From Sipunculus nudus (taxonomy: Eukaryota > Annelida > Sipuncula > Golfingiida > Sipunculidae), in the NCBI GenBank assembly GCA_026874595.1, contig CM049320.1:19415714-19479713 (forward strand): a DNA stretch of 64,000 nt. The letters run 5' to 3'. The notes under the pieces are model-generated. The model worked only from the letters and a program-made list of their open reading frames with translations. It had not been told where the DNA came from and searched no databases. Positions 26,801 through 35,090 of this stretch are shown piece after piece. The position numbers were made by a program, and so were the translations under genes. Positions within the stretch are counted from its first letter, which is position 1. Every line of letters starts with the position of its first letter.

Positions 26801-28391
26801 GAGCCAAAACTGAGCACAAATGAAAAGCAATAGACCCTAACTGATAATTTCCATTTCATACGTTTCAATCAGTTTAGCAAATGCCAGTCAGGTCTTCAGG
26901 GCCACTCCCTGTGAGGTAGTCAGGCTTGGTCGGACACTCATTATATAGAACTCTTTTTGTCAAGGCTGACACGGGATATCCACAAATTTTGGCAACTATC
27001 AGGGGCAAATATATTATGCTCATGGAAGGTCGAGGCTTCGGGTTTGGTGAAAATTATATGCATGCTAAAATTTCCTGTTTTACATTGTATTTTCATACCT
27101 TCATACAAGACTGCATTTTGTGGCAAAGTCAGTCCCTTGTTTTATTTTTCTTTTCCACTAATTTCTCTTCCAACCTTAAGTGCAGGATGATGGTTTATAA
27201 CTCTTCAAGCTTCCTATTCTGTTTTTAACTTCCGACAAAGCTACACATCATGGCAATATCTGCTGAGCCCCATAACCCATGGGTCCCTTGATTTGTTTTC
27301 TTACTTTTTCTCACCTGTATGTATCATGTACTCTCTCCAACTTCATGTGCTTGATGGTGATTTATAACTCTTCATGCTTAATGATCTGTTTTCATACCTC
27401 CAGACATGGCAGCCCATCGTGACACTTACTGTGGCAGCTGGTTTATACATGCCATCAATGAAGTCTTCAGGAAGAAAGCAGCTACACGCCATATTGCTGA
27501 ACTTTTTGCAGAGGTAAGCTTCAACCTTCTGCCTGAGGCTGTTTCTACTTGAAACAAATCTCTTCTAGATAGGCACTGTAGGACAGCAGGGATTACTTGT
27601 CTCAACTGTAAAACTATAAAATAAAAATTTGTTACATTTCAAGGAAATATCTTTTAATTATATTTCTCATGCATATGCTCACAACATATTACTTATTTTG
27701 TGAAGTCTCCCACAAAACACCCATTCTCACCTAAGCTGCCGGTTGAAGCCGCGGTACCTTGTTGGGGGTAAGATTGTTACCCCAATAAACCCTAAACAGA
27801 AGAGTAATACTCTTGAGAGTCCGAGTCTGTGAAATATGAGGTAAGCTTAACAACTATGCATTAGTCAATGACATGTTTTAAATGTGAAATTAATATAATT
27901 TAAGGGGCATGTGAGACTTTACATGTCTTTTATATTTTCATGTGTTCAAATATGTATATTTATGTGTTTGTGTAAAATGATTGTCGGAGCAGATACTGGT
28001 ACAGACAAACCTCACCCAATGACCATCTCAGTTTAGGAACCACCTCAAAAGAATGACCTTTTTTTCATTGTCCCTATTCTCTTTTGCTCCTGTATATCAG
28101 AACTCACTAAGATGACCACCTCGAAAATGTGACCATTTTATCAAGGTCCTGTTGGTGGTCATAATTTGGAGGGTTCACTGTACTTATGATAGGCCTTAAG
28201 TCATACAGACACTTGAGCACATGTTTGAATATTTAATTATTTCTCTGCTTTTTCAGGTCAGGGATATAGTTCGTGCCCATGAAAGTGAAGAAGGGACAAT
28301 GCAGTTTCCAGAGTCAACAGATGGACTTAGCAAAACATTTTACATTTTCCCAGGAATACCTGAACAGACTGGCTTACACGCAAACAGATAG
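2518..28391 (+). CDS. CARD-containing initiator-type caspase, complete gene, 11 coding exons
   Basis: Joined exons: 2518-2655, 7868-8003, 9702-9764, 13491-13538, 14810-14842, 17039-17247, 18547-18726, 20947-21181, 22012-22158, 27404-27513, 28257-28391. They total 1434 nt, giving 477 aa and TAG, and every junction keeps phase with GT..AG borders. Residues 1-91 form a CARD, 92-139 a Pro/Thr-rich linker, about 217-365 the p20 subunit and about 385-470 the p10 subunit. His297 (SHGG) and Cys345 (QACQGD) form the catalytic dyad. Arg239 and Arg402 sit where the S1 and substrate-binding arginines lie in caspases, and GSWFI is at 407-411. Likely processing Asp residues are 348, 351 and 366. Caspases of this layout (caspase-2, caspase-9, Dronc) are cytosolic Cys proteases activated by CARD-driven clustering in cell death. 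The start is chosen because TGA precedes the ATG in frame at 2512. Which paralogue it is cannot be settled here. Confidence 0.92.
2656..7867. other. Caspase intron 1, repeat-rich
   Basis: About 5.2 kb with no exon I can support. It holds a MITE-like block at about 2750-3420, a dispersed repeat at about 4010-4540 (ACTTACCGGGGCTTTGATGG and AGGTCAGAGGTCAC, also seen near 9850, 10630 and 24300), a tandem block of about 145-bp units at about 5440-6210, and a family end (CAGCTGAGCGTCATGACCCA) at 7641. Confidence 0.6.
5440..6210. repeat. Tandem block of about 145-bp units with GGTCAAAGGTCAAGGTCAC cores
   Basis: Related segments recur at about 5586, 5731, 5875, 6004 and 6174, each with GAGGTCA..AAGGTCA..GGTCAC after text like CACCTACCAACAGGGGAAGA. 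Units diverge by point changes and small indels, so this is an old local amplification. Repeated AGGTCA half-sites resemble nuclear receptor elements, but the motif is probably just part of the repeat. Confidence 0.6.
7868..8003 (+). CDS. Caspase exon 2: second half of the CARD
   Basis: The acceptor is TATCTTCACAG and the donor CAG|GTTTGTG; phase 0 in, phase 1 out. It encodes residues 47-91, with [20 protein letters not shown] and [11 protein letters not shown], matching the last three CARD helices (LLDxLxRRGxxxFxxFxxxLxE...HLAxxL). Open reading in a second frame over this exon is a shadow. Confidence 0.9.
8275..8359. repeat. (TA)n microsatellite, about 42 units
   Basis: Near-perfect TA repeat followed by a short run of GAAT units at 8360-8380. 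It lies in caspase intron 2. Confidence 0.9.
8889..9321 (+). mobile_element. TRIM-like miniature LTR retroelement A
   Basis: Two direct repeats, 8889-9013 (125 bp) and 9177-9321 (145 bp), each begin TGTTATGGGGTGACA and end in ..TAACA, giving TG..CA termini. Just inside the first, 9016-9032 reads TGGTGGCTCGTCCGGG, close to the tRNA-Pro primer binding site TGGGGGCTCGTCCGGG. Just before the second, AAAAGGGGGTG at 9166-9176 is a polypurine tract. The internal region is only 163 bp and has no coding capacity, so any copying would need enzymes from another element. The LTRs have diverged by substitutions and a gap of about 20 bp, so the copy is old. Both flanks are TA-rich, so the target duplication cannot be read cleanly. 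Confidence 0.7.
9177..9321 (+). repeat. Right LTR of TRIM A with a tRNA-like box B
   Basis: This LTR carries GTGGGTTCGAATCCTGG at about 9263-9279, matching the RNA polymerase III box B consensus GGTTCGANTCC. The upstream CTTGCTAGT/AGCTAGTGAAG repeats sit where a box A would lie. The left LTR has a degraded version (GTGGTTCAAATTCCTG). Confidence 0.55.
9702..9764 (+). CDS. Caspase exon 3: Pro/Thr-rich linker
   Basis: 63 nt, phase 1 in and out. The acceptor is TTATTGCAG and the donor G|GTAAGT. It encodes [20 protein letters not shown], a flexible linker between the CARD and the protease. The exon and its downstream intron are duplicated at 10486, but the copy has lost its acceptor. Confidence 0.85.
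10486..10548 (+). pseudogene. Dead duplicate of caspase linker exon 3
   Basis: The 63-nt exon is almost identical to 9702-9764 and is followed by the same intron text (GTAA..AATGTAACTTCCTGGG), so a segment of several hundred bases was tandemly copied with an offset of 784 bp. In the true exon the acceptor reads TTGCAG; here the matching position reads TTAACTG with no AG. The donor side keeps GGGTAAAT. Without an acceptor the copy should not be spliced in. Confidence 0.75.
12564..13060. repeat. Tandem pair of about 277-bp repeat units
   Basis: TAGCTCTTCATCATAGGCAA starts at about 12571 and again at about 12848, each followed by ACTGGTGGTGC..ACCTGCAACC and later GACAGGTGGCRCCACCTACA. Related text recurs at 25200-25830 and 31850-32000, so this is a dispersed family with a local duplication. 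Confidence 0.65.
13491..13538 (+). CDS. Caspase exon 4: Pro-rich linker
   Basis: 48 nt, phase 1 in and out. The acceptor is CTCTCAACAG and the donor AAG|GTAAGA. It encodes [16 protein letters not shown]. Composition and phase match exon 3, so it is probably part of the same linker and skippable without frame loss. Confidence 0.83.
13539..14809. other. Caspase intron 4, no feature seen
   Basis: AT-rich, with no recognised gene, repeat array or inverted repeat. Confidence 0.5.
14810..14842 (+). CDS. Caspase exon 5: small linker exon
   Basis: 33 nt, phase 1 in and out. A strong pyrimidine-rich acceptor (TTTCCTTTTACAG) precedes it, and the donor is CAG|GTAACA. It encodes [11 protein letters not shown]; with exon 6 the junction reads DSADSAG, a possible Asp cleavage stretch. 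Confidence 0.8.
14843..17038. other. Caspase intron 5
   Basis: Mostly unique AT-rich sequence. The only structured piece is the 15-bp repeat at 16481-16540, preceded by a good acceptor at 16475. Confidence 0.5.
16481..16540 (+). repeat. 15-bp tandem repeat, 4 copies (ACAGGTATCTCAGTT)
   Basis: Four units, the last with one change. TTATTATCCAG ends just upstream at 16475, and each unit carries an ACAG|GTAT junction that could serve as acceptor or donor. If read as an exon in phase 1 the text is open ([17 protein letters not shown]...) to a TAG at about 16590, so an alternative linker exon is possible but unproven. Confidence 0.6.
17039..17247 (+). CDS. Caspase exon 6: pre-protease region
   Basis: 209 nt, phase 1 in, phase 0 out. 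The acceptor is TTACATAG and the donor AAA|GTGAGT. It encodes about 70 residues rich in Gln, Asn, Glu and Arg ([16 protein letters not shown] at the start, EHHMNTKK at the end). The region is polar, with a heptad-like middle, and links the CARD-side linker to p20. No separate domain is recognised. Confidence 0.85.
17815..18503 (+). mobile_element. TRIM-like miniature LTR retroelement B: three LTRs, two internal regions
   Basis: A strict 272-bp period gives LTRs at 17815-17961, 18087-18233 and 18359-18503, separated by internal regions of 125 bp. LTRs start TGTAAACGGACACATAAAAC and end CACCCRTTACA (TG..CA termini, imperfect inverted ends). Five bases inside the first LTR, 17967-17982 reads TGGCAGCGGTGGGATC, the complement of the 3' end of tRNA-Leu (..CCCACCGCTGCCA), a primer binding site. 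Before each following LTR is a purine-rich CGGAGAGGGGATGAA. No coding capacity. LTR-internal-LTR-internal-LTR arrays are known for TRIMs and can arise by unequal recombination. The two internal copies are nearly identical, so the array is recent. Flanks on both sides are TATATA. Confidence 0.8.
18359..18503 (+). repeat. Third LTR of TRIM B with a tRNA-like pol III promoter
   Basis: Within this LTR, TTAGCGAAGCGGTAGAGCG (18414-18432) fits box A (TRGYNNAGNNGG) and GGGTTCGAACCC (18457-18468) fits box B, about 35 bp apart as in tRNA genes. LTRs 1 and 2 keep the same layout but have TAGAATATGTG after box A and TTCAAAC in box B, so LTR3 is the most tRNA-like. A complete cloverleaf cannot be drawn; the anticodon stem is poor. 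Confidence 0.6.
18547..18726 (+). CDS. Caspase exon 7: N-terminal part of p20
   Basis: 180 nt, phase 0 in and out. It encodes residues 210-269: [12 protein letters not shown] is the first beta strand of the caspase fold, [20 protein letters not shown] corresponds to the RRxGTDxDxxxLxxLFxxLG motif including the S1 arginine (Arg239), and [12 protein letters not shown] is the next strand. The acceptor lies only 43 nt after the end of a TRIM-like element. Confidence 0.92.
18761..20430. repeat. 18-bp minisatellite, about 90 copies
   Basis: The unit is GGATGTAACCTRGTGGTA with variants. It starts about 35 bp after the exon 7 donor and fills most of intron 7. Because 18 is a multiple of 3 and the unit lacks stops in some frames, long open frames appear on both strands (VVGCNL on plus, LPLGYI on minus). 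They are artefacts of the repeat. Confidence 0.95.
20431..20946. other. Remainder of caspase intron 7
   Basis: Unique AT-rich sequence with no feature beyond the exon 8 acceptor tract. Confidence 0.5.
20947..21181 (+). CDS. Caspase exon 8: p20 catalytic core
   Basis: 235 nt, phase 0 in, phase 1 out. The acceptor is TTTGCAG and the donor GGAG|GTAAGA. It holds both catalytic residues: His297 in MSHGG and Cys345 in FIIQACQGD (the Asp codon is split across the next intron). Animal caspases use QAC[RQG]G at this site; the Q form is also found in caspase-8. The SHGG form is slightly off the common SHGE or SHGL, but the His and Gly are kept. Confidence 0.95.
21182..22011. other. Caspase intron 8, nothing seen
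   Basis: AT-rich, with no repeat array or candidate exon. Confidence 0.5.
22012..22158 (+). CDS. Caspase exon 9: p20 end, inter-subunit linker and p10 start
   Basis: 147 nt, phase 1 in and out. It begins DSADTGV, the usual continuation after QACxGD. Acidic and Gln-rich linker sequence follows, with Asp366 as a possible inter-subunit cut. The exon ends [10 protein letters not shown], which matches the conserved DFLxAYATxPG strand of p10. Confidence 0.9.
22159..27403. other. Caspase intron 9
   Basis: About 5.2 kb. A short direct duplication lies at 24190-24260 (CCATTGGATACTTGTTGTAA twice). A copy of the AGGTCAGAGGTCA repeat family lies at about 24300-24630, and blocks of the CATGTCCATAGA family at 25200-25830. 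A family end (CCCATAACCCATGGGTCCC) occurs at about 27268. Small open frames at 26405 and 26926 have no family resemblance and no exon borders I trust. Confidence 0.55.
27404..27513 (+). CDS. Caspase exon 10: p10 core
   Basis: 110 nt, phase 1 in, phase 0 out. It encodes [20 protein letters not shown] and a following helix. HRD aligns with the SWRN/SYRN substrate loop (Arg kept, Asn replaced by Asp), and GSWFI is the hallmark of p10. The preceding intron is the gene's longest, about 5.2 kb. Confidence 0.92.
27514..28256. other. Caspase intron 10
   Basis: A partial copy of the GACCACC-type MITE-like family lies at about 28010-28180 (ACCTCACCCAATGACCATCT ... GTCATAATTTGGAGGGTTCA). Nothing else was recognised. 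Confidence 0.5.
28257..28391 (+). CDS. Caspase exon 11: p10 end and stop
   Basis: 135 nt including TAG at 28389-28391. It encodes [20 protein letters not shown] and later SKTFYIFPG, matching the final p10 strand (KKLYFFPG) with a short tail after it. The acceptor is TGCTTTTTCAG. Confidence 0.92.
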   Translation, partial: VRDIVRAHESEEGTMQFPESTDGLSKTFYIFPGIPEQTGLHANR

Positions 28392-29588
28392 AGAGTAGCA
28401 CAAACATTGCAGTTATAAATAGCAACAATTGTGATATATTTAACAGTGATTAACTGCTAACTTCAGAATTAGAATACAGTTGTGTATTGCTGTAGATAAG
28501 CTGTTATGTCAGGATTCTGAATTAAGATGGTGGAAATAAGATAAAACAATTATGGTACTTTTCCATTGCCCTGAAATCTATACATTGTGAAGCTGAGTAC
28601 TGTCGTTGCCTTTTTATTCACAAGGGTTTTAATTTCATTATTACAAATGTGATATAATCACGAATATGAAACCATCTGGAATAAGATGTCCCATCAACTA
28701 AGATGACCTCTGAAACAACCTAATCAGCAACCTAATCTGTGCATGGTATCAAAACTGGCCCACATATCCAAACATAAATTACTGTAAAACATGCCATACT
28801 CACATAGGCTATATTGACTGTGATACAAGTCATAAGTTACTGACTGAACCAGTAATTAGTGAGGTATTGTAGCATTCATTTAAACTTTAAAATCAATACA
28901 AATTCTACCGTACTTAGATTTCATAGGTTCTGGTACAATTGTGAAAGTGAAACCCTTGTGAATATTAAGCCGACCACAGTATTTGAAAAGTGAAAGTAGG
29001 TCACAGGGGCAAACAATCTGTTGGTTGCTGGATGATAACAGACCATTCTGACAGTCACAGAATGATGAACTACCATTTGTGAATGTTGATCATTATCAGG
29101 TCATTGAATCAATTTCCTGTAGAGAATAGATTTCCAAAAACTGACAATATGGAATGCCTGGATGAAACATGGAAAAAGTTTCCAATGTATATTGTCTGAC
29201 AGGATGACATTATGGTGCCATATCATGTCACAGTATGAAGTGTTTAAATACATTTCTTAGGAGTTATCACAGATATAAAGTAATTTTTATGTATATTTGA
29301 GGTATGTTGTAAAAAAGTTATCAAAATTACATAATGATTTGAGTTGAAAGGCACTTTGGGAGAAGCAGTTATACCCATTATGACCTTGCGATTGTGATAA
29401 TGATATACACCTGCTGCCAGATTTTTGTCAAAAGCATTTTTATTGCAACTGATATTTGATGCTTAGTAACATAATTTTTATCAGCATTTTTATTTACATT
29501 ATTATCATCTTTTTTATTTCAGTTTCCACCATTACTGTGATATTTTTGTCTGTTAAGAAACCCTTTTTTGTTGCTTATATTAGCTTTG

Positions 29589-29589
<1 letters not shown>

Positions 29590-29632
<43 letters not shown>

Positions 29633-29645
29633 TATATATATATAT
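29590..29645. repeat. (CA)n(TA)n compound microsatellite
   Basis: A CA repeat of about 20 units runs into a short TA repeat, giving false Thr-His and Cys-Val open frames on the two strands. Confidence 0.9.
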
Positions 29646-30036
29646 GATAAAATATTTCATCTGTAATAACTATGGTAATAGCTATTTTACTGGTTATAAG
29701 AGGGACTGTTGAAAGTATCAGTAATTTTGTATTCCTGTCCAAATTCACTGGTAATTTGGGGGCCATCAGAGAAGTAAAAACTCTTTCCACATATATCTCT
29801 CTGCCATGCCATGCAAAATACATATATATAAAACACCTTGGGTTTTCCTGTATGAATGACTACTCATTGTAAGTGTCATAATGAGAATGTTGACAACTGA
29901 GAATTCATTTTTGGGCCCTTGTTGTCTAGATATATTTTCCAGTGATTGAGGACTTTCTAGTCTGGACTTGAGTTGACATAATTAGGGACTCAGACTTGGA
30001 CTCGGCAAAAGGGAAGCTCTTTCACATGACATGAGA

Positions 30037-30049
30037 CATTTATATATAT

Positions 30050-30101
<52 letters not shown>
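30037..30101. repeat. (TA)n microsatellite
   Basis: TA repeat with a single internal TACATG interruption, followed by GTGCATGTGTGTG. Confidence 0.9.
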
Positions 30102-30104
<3 letters not shown>

Positions 30105-30533
30105 CATGTGTGTGTATATACAGCAAACTACTAACAGCATTTAAAAAAAAAAGACTACACACAGCTTTGTTACTTCATCGGAAGCTTATTTAATGTAATT
30201 AAACCTTAAAATAAAAGAAATGTGTAAACTAAAATAAAAATACTTATGGTAATCTCATTTAAGTTTAAAATTTCTTTTAATTACGAGATTATTTTTGGAC
30301 TCAAAACTTGGATTCAAAAAGGTGGACTTGGACTCGAACATTAAGGATGGTATGGCTTGGCAGACTTCCAAGTATTTTAGATTTGGCAACAGGCCTAGTT
30401 TCAGTCTGGATCTATTTTTAGCTTTGGCAGACGGTCAACTGTATCAGATTTTGCAACAGGTCAAGAGTTCACTCAGTGCTGTCAGGTACAGGTTAAGAAT
30501 AAGCACTTAGCTTCGCCTGACTTGGGGCATTTG

Positions 30534-31771
30534 CCGGGAGGGTATAATTCGCTGATCAGCGCGCTGATTAGCGGTCTGTAGTATAAAACGCTGATAAGCG
30601 CGCTGATCAGCCACCTTTCAATTAGAGTTTTAATTTCAGGCAAATTAGCACCCATAAAGCAACCTTCGACTATTTTGTGATTATATATGATTAAAAGACA
30701 CCTTCTCTATCAGCATTGCGTATTTTCAAACATATCCATATATTTTTACTGTGTTAAATTATTATTCATGAAACGTAACCTACCTGCCAGTGACTTTGTC
30801 GCTGATCAGGTTCGCTGATCAGCGATCTTTCAATCCAAGCATTAATATCAGGCAAATTAGTCCACATATAGCAACCTCCGACTATATGTGATTAAATGTG
30901 ACTTAAAGACACATGTTCTGTAAGTGTTACGTATTTACAAACATACGAATACATTTTAATGTGTTACTTATTATACATGAAACCTTTCTATCACTTACTG
31001 TTTCGCTAATCAGCAAAATGCGCAATCGCGTGACGCTGTTAACTGCTCATCGGCAATGATTTACGTATTTCTTGACCATGATACCTGTCATCAGTGATTC
31101 TCTATGGTAACACATAGAGCTCTCAGTTGTTTTACTGATTTCCTGAGAAAACAAAATGATTGCTTATACATTGCCCCTACCAGACTACCGCATAAAACTT
31201 TCAAACATTCGTTCCCCACCGACCACTCGGAGAACAGCTAACAGTAGGGGGCACTGTAGAAATTTGCTGGTAGGTGTTCATCGGCCAGTTGATAGAAGTA
31301 GCTGAGATATACACTTAGTATGAATGCATATAAAGTTTGAATTTATTAAAAATTAAATATGTTAAATGTATATCGCAAAGCGCATAAAGGAGTACCTTGG
31401 GTTTAATGTAATTACTAAGTATGCAGTTGACTTCCTATACACTATTTGTCTTTCCCAATGAGCCAGTGCATTTATTTAGTTTTCCCGATAGTAATGATTT
31501 TTTTTTTCACCCGAATGAAAACTGACACCATTTCACAAGCCACAGATTAGTGTCTCAAACAGAATGAGTGAAAGTTTATTAAAAATATCACAGATAACAT
31601 GTATTACAGTGTAAAAAAAAGTATGCGCATGACTTACAAAAAAAGCATTCTGTGAAATCCCAATGCAAAATTGAAACTTTCAGAAAAGAGAAAGACAACG
31701 GGATCATAATAAATTCAGCTGATCAGCGTTTTATACTTCAGACCGCTGATCAGCGAATTATACCCTCCCGG
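30534..31771. mobile_element. Non-autonomous DNA transposon with long TIRs, 1238 bp
   Basis: The left end CCGGGAGGGTATAATTCGCT... is matched by the reverse complement of the right end ...TATACCCTCCCGG, with the outer 28 bp identical. After a 12-bp insertion in the left arm, the match continues through GTCTG(T/A)AGTATAAAACGCTGAT. ATTTG flanks both sides (30529-30533 and 31772-31776), a 5-bp target duplication. GCTGATCAGC palindromes cluster in the TIRs and again near 30800. Inside, text starting CTTTCAATTAGAG (about 30616) is repeated near 30828 (CTTTCAATCCAAG..GGCAAATTAG). There is no transposase frame. The superfamily is not recognised; a 5-bp duplication argues against Tc1/mariner (TA) and typical hAT (8 bp). 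Confidence 0.8.
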
Positions 31772-32575
31772 ATTTGCCTGCCTCGCTGAGCTTGGTCAGC
31801 CTTATGCACCTGACTCAAGTGTAGTTGAATGTATCATCCTGAATTATTGGCCTGTCCATGCATATTTGATGGCTTTCTCGTACACAAGACTGGTGTCGCC
31901 ATCTGCAATAGTTTTTGCACAGTGTATGTCCCTGCTTATTTCTTAGGAGGGATTTGATATATCAGCCTGAAATTATGCATGTCCATACATCTCGGATATT
32001 TTTGCGATGGTGCGGCGTTGTCCGTCGTGCATCGTCTATACGTTAACCCATATACTATCTAAAAAATTGGCAGGAGCTAGCATCGCCAAATTTTATGCAA
32101 AAAACAAGTCATCTAAAAAAACTCTATCGGATTTTGTTTAATTGTTTAGCTATCTGCATTTACTTAGATTTTATAGGGGAAAAGCTTTATTAAAAACCTT
32201 TCAAAATCTTTTTCTCCGAAACCATCCAGCTAAATTGTCCAATATTTCACAGAAATAATCCCAGAAACAATCTCTCTCAAGTTTGTTCGAATTGTACCAG
32301 TTTTTGGCCGAGTTACAGGGAGTTGAACTTAGTCATCTTTCTCAAAGATGCATACTAAAATTTCAGTCTCAGAAACGGCTGGAGCATTCATCACCACATT
32401 TTATGCCAATGTTGGTCACATGAGTCTCATCTGAAATTGAGGTATTGCTGGCGCCACCTGTATCTGCCATCTTGCCCTTATGCGACAACTCCTAAACAAG
32501 GGTAAGAACCTTGGATGTTTTAGTTACAAGGTGGTTAAGGATCGATTGGAAAAACAGAAAGCATCTTGTTTTTTT
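31772..32575. other. Dispersed repeat region
   Basis: 31850-32000 belongs to the CATGTCCATA family also seen at 12564 and 25400. 32000-32470 is a diverged copy of 11500-11990 (both have GCGATGGTGCG, ACGTTAACC and AACTCTATCGGATTTTGTTT). No gene seen. Confidence 0.6.
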
Positions 32576-33391
32576 AGCTCAGCTGACTGTAAGTCATTTG
32601 AGCTATAGTGATCACTCTTTGTCCGTCTGTCTGTCCGTTAACCAGGCACAAATTGTAACCTCTCGACCTAGAATCTTCTAACTTAATATTCTGAGAGGTC
32701 CATGAAAAATCTCCTTGGAAACCTGGAATAAGGTCTCTGTTACCCGTGTCCTTCGAGCTATGGGGCCCCAAAGTACCCCCAGAATAGTAAAAAATTTCAT
32801 ACAAAAACTTCAAAAAATCTTATAATTTTAATGTTAAATAAATTCTTGTTGATCAGACTTGGAAAATTTTTATATTTTTTAAGAAAAAAAATTCAGGAAC
32901 TTAATCCTAATGTTCAAATGTGATAAAATATTAGGATCTAATGTAAGTGCTAACTAACAAGATTTAAGAAGATATACTTTGTAGCATTTCATTCATATCT
33001 CTTAAAGTTGGTGGGGCCTAGTTGTGAATAACACTGTTTACTTAGTATTAAAATTAAGAATATTGGTCAAACTTTGTGGGATTAATTTTTAACTCATATG
33101 GCCATATGTTTAACTTTTGAAAACTTAATTACCTTCACACATTATTTGTTTATGAAATGTTACTTTTATATAACACTTACCGTAGGCCTATTTGTTCCCT
33201 CGGTGCATCACTAAATGGTTTAGCTCATGTCCATTATTCTATAATTTACAGAGTTTCATTTTAGCAGGGCCATTTTCTCATAGCTTTTCTAATGATAATA
33301 TACATGAAAAACCAAAAGAAATAAAAATATTTTGCAGTTACTAATATTTTCCAAAATTCAGCTGAGCGATGTAAACGATGGGTCCCTTGTT
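32576..33391. mobile_element. AGCTCAGCTGAC...GGGTCCCTTGTT repeat element, short copy
   Basis: It begins AGCTCAGCTGACTGTAAGTC and ends TTCAGCTGAGCGATGTAAAC then GATGGGTCCCTTGTT. The first 11 bases are roughly inverse to the internal TCAGCTGAGC near the other end, so the element has short inverted terminal segments. Other copies or ends of this family lie at 5270-7674, 36368-37498 and 39394-41921. No protein is coded. Confidence 0.6.
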
Positions 33392-35090
33392 CTCTATTGT
33401 TGAGACCTTTAAGGATGTAGTTATCAGTCAACAGGGTACAAAATGTAACGACTGGACCTAGAATCTTCATTCTTGACACACTGGGGGACCCAAGAATACA
33501 TGGAAACTCGAAATTAGGTCCCTGTTACCCACATCCTTTGATCTATAGGACTCCAAAATACAGCTCAGAATATTTTAAAATGTGATACAAAAGCTGATGT
33601 TTCTCAACAACTAATGCAGAGATAACCATAATTGTTTGCATGGATATTGATCATGGAGTGTTTCATTCAGTTTCGCAGACTGGTGGTACCACCTGTATTT
33701 GTTCGGGATTTTTACGAATTTGTTTCTCTATTTTTGAGACCCTTAAAGATGTGAACATCTGTTAACAGGGCACAAATCCGAACAACTGGACCTAGAATCT
33801 TCATTCTTGACACAAAAGGAGACCCATTAAAGTCTCCATGGAAACCTGAAATTAGGTCTCTGTTGCCCATATCCTTTAAGCTGTATGGCTCCAAAATATA
33901 CCCCCTCCCCCCAGAATAATGAAAAATTTCATACAAAAACTTCAATATCTTATTAACTACATCACTGAAGGTCATGATTTTTGACATGCGTATTGATCAT
34001 GAGATGTTTCATCAGTTTCTACAGAATGGGTGCGCCACCTCTATTTTTTTTCAAATTTTTACGAATTTTTTTTCTCTATTTTTGAGACCCTTAAAGATGT
34101 GAACATCTGTTAACAGGGCACAAATCCTAACAACTGGACCTAGAATCTTCATTCTTGACACAAAAGGAGACCCATGAAAAGTGTCTGTGGAAACCTGAAA
34201 TTAGGTCTCTGTTTCCCATATCCTTCAAGCTATAGGACTCCGAAGTATCCCTCAGAATAATGGACAATTTGATACAAAAGCTGAAGTATCTGAACAACTA
34301 ATGCAGAGATCACCATGATTCTTTGGATGGATATTGATTATGTATTTAGTGCTTCATCAGTTTCTGCAGACTGGTGGTGCCAACCTATATTTTATTCAAT
34401 TTTTCGAATTTTTTTCTCTATTTTGAGACCTTTAGGGATGCTGGTTAATCTGTTTACGTGGCACAAATTGTAACAACTGGACCTATAATCTTCATTCTTG
34501 TCATGCAAGGAGGCCCATGAAAAGTGTCTGTGGAAACCTGAAATTAAGTCTCTGTTACCCATATCCTTCAAGCTCTAGGACTCCGAAGTATCCCTCAGAA
34601 TAATGGACAATTTGATACAAAAGCTGAAGTATCTGAACAACTAATGCAGAGATCACCATGATTCTTTGCATGGATATTGATTATGTATTTAGTGCTTCAT
34701 CAGTTTCTGCAGACTGGTGGTGCCAACCTATATTTTATTCAATTTTTCGATTTTTTTTCTCTATTTTGAGACCTTTAGGGATGCTGGTTAATCTGTTTAC
34801 GTGGCACAAATTGTAACAACTGGACCTATAATCTTCATTCTTGTCATGCAAGGAGGCCCATGAAAAGTGTCTGTGGAAACCTGAAATTAAGTCTCTGTTA
34901 CCCATATCCTTCATGCTATAGGACTCCGAAGTATCCCTCAGAATAATAGAAAATTTTATACAAAAGGTGAAGAATCACCATGATTCTTTGCATGATATTG
35001 ACCATTAAGTGTTTTTATTAGTTTCTGCAGACAGGTGGAGCCACCTGTATTTTTTAAAGTTTACGCATTTTTTCTCTTTTTTTGAGATAT
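33392..35090. repeat. Tandem array of about 333- to 351-bp units
   Basis: The anchor TTGAGACC(C/T)TTA(A/G)(A/G)GATG recurs at about 33401, 33735, 34083, 34434 and 34767. Each is followed by an AACTGGACCTA(G/T)AATCTTC block and later CAGACTGGTGGTGCCA. The last two full units are nearly identical, so amplification there is the most recent. The array abuts the end of the preceding element exactly at its CCCTTGTT tail. Confidence 0.75.

Larger units (their letters stand above)
28392..30533. other. Caspase 3' flank and repeat-rich spacer
   Basis: The 3' UTR must begin here, but I see no clear AATAAA close to the stop, so its end is not set. A CA/TA microsatellite lies at 29590-29645 and a TA tract at 30037-30101. 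No second gene seen. Confidence 0.5.
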
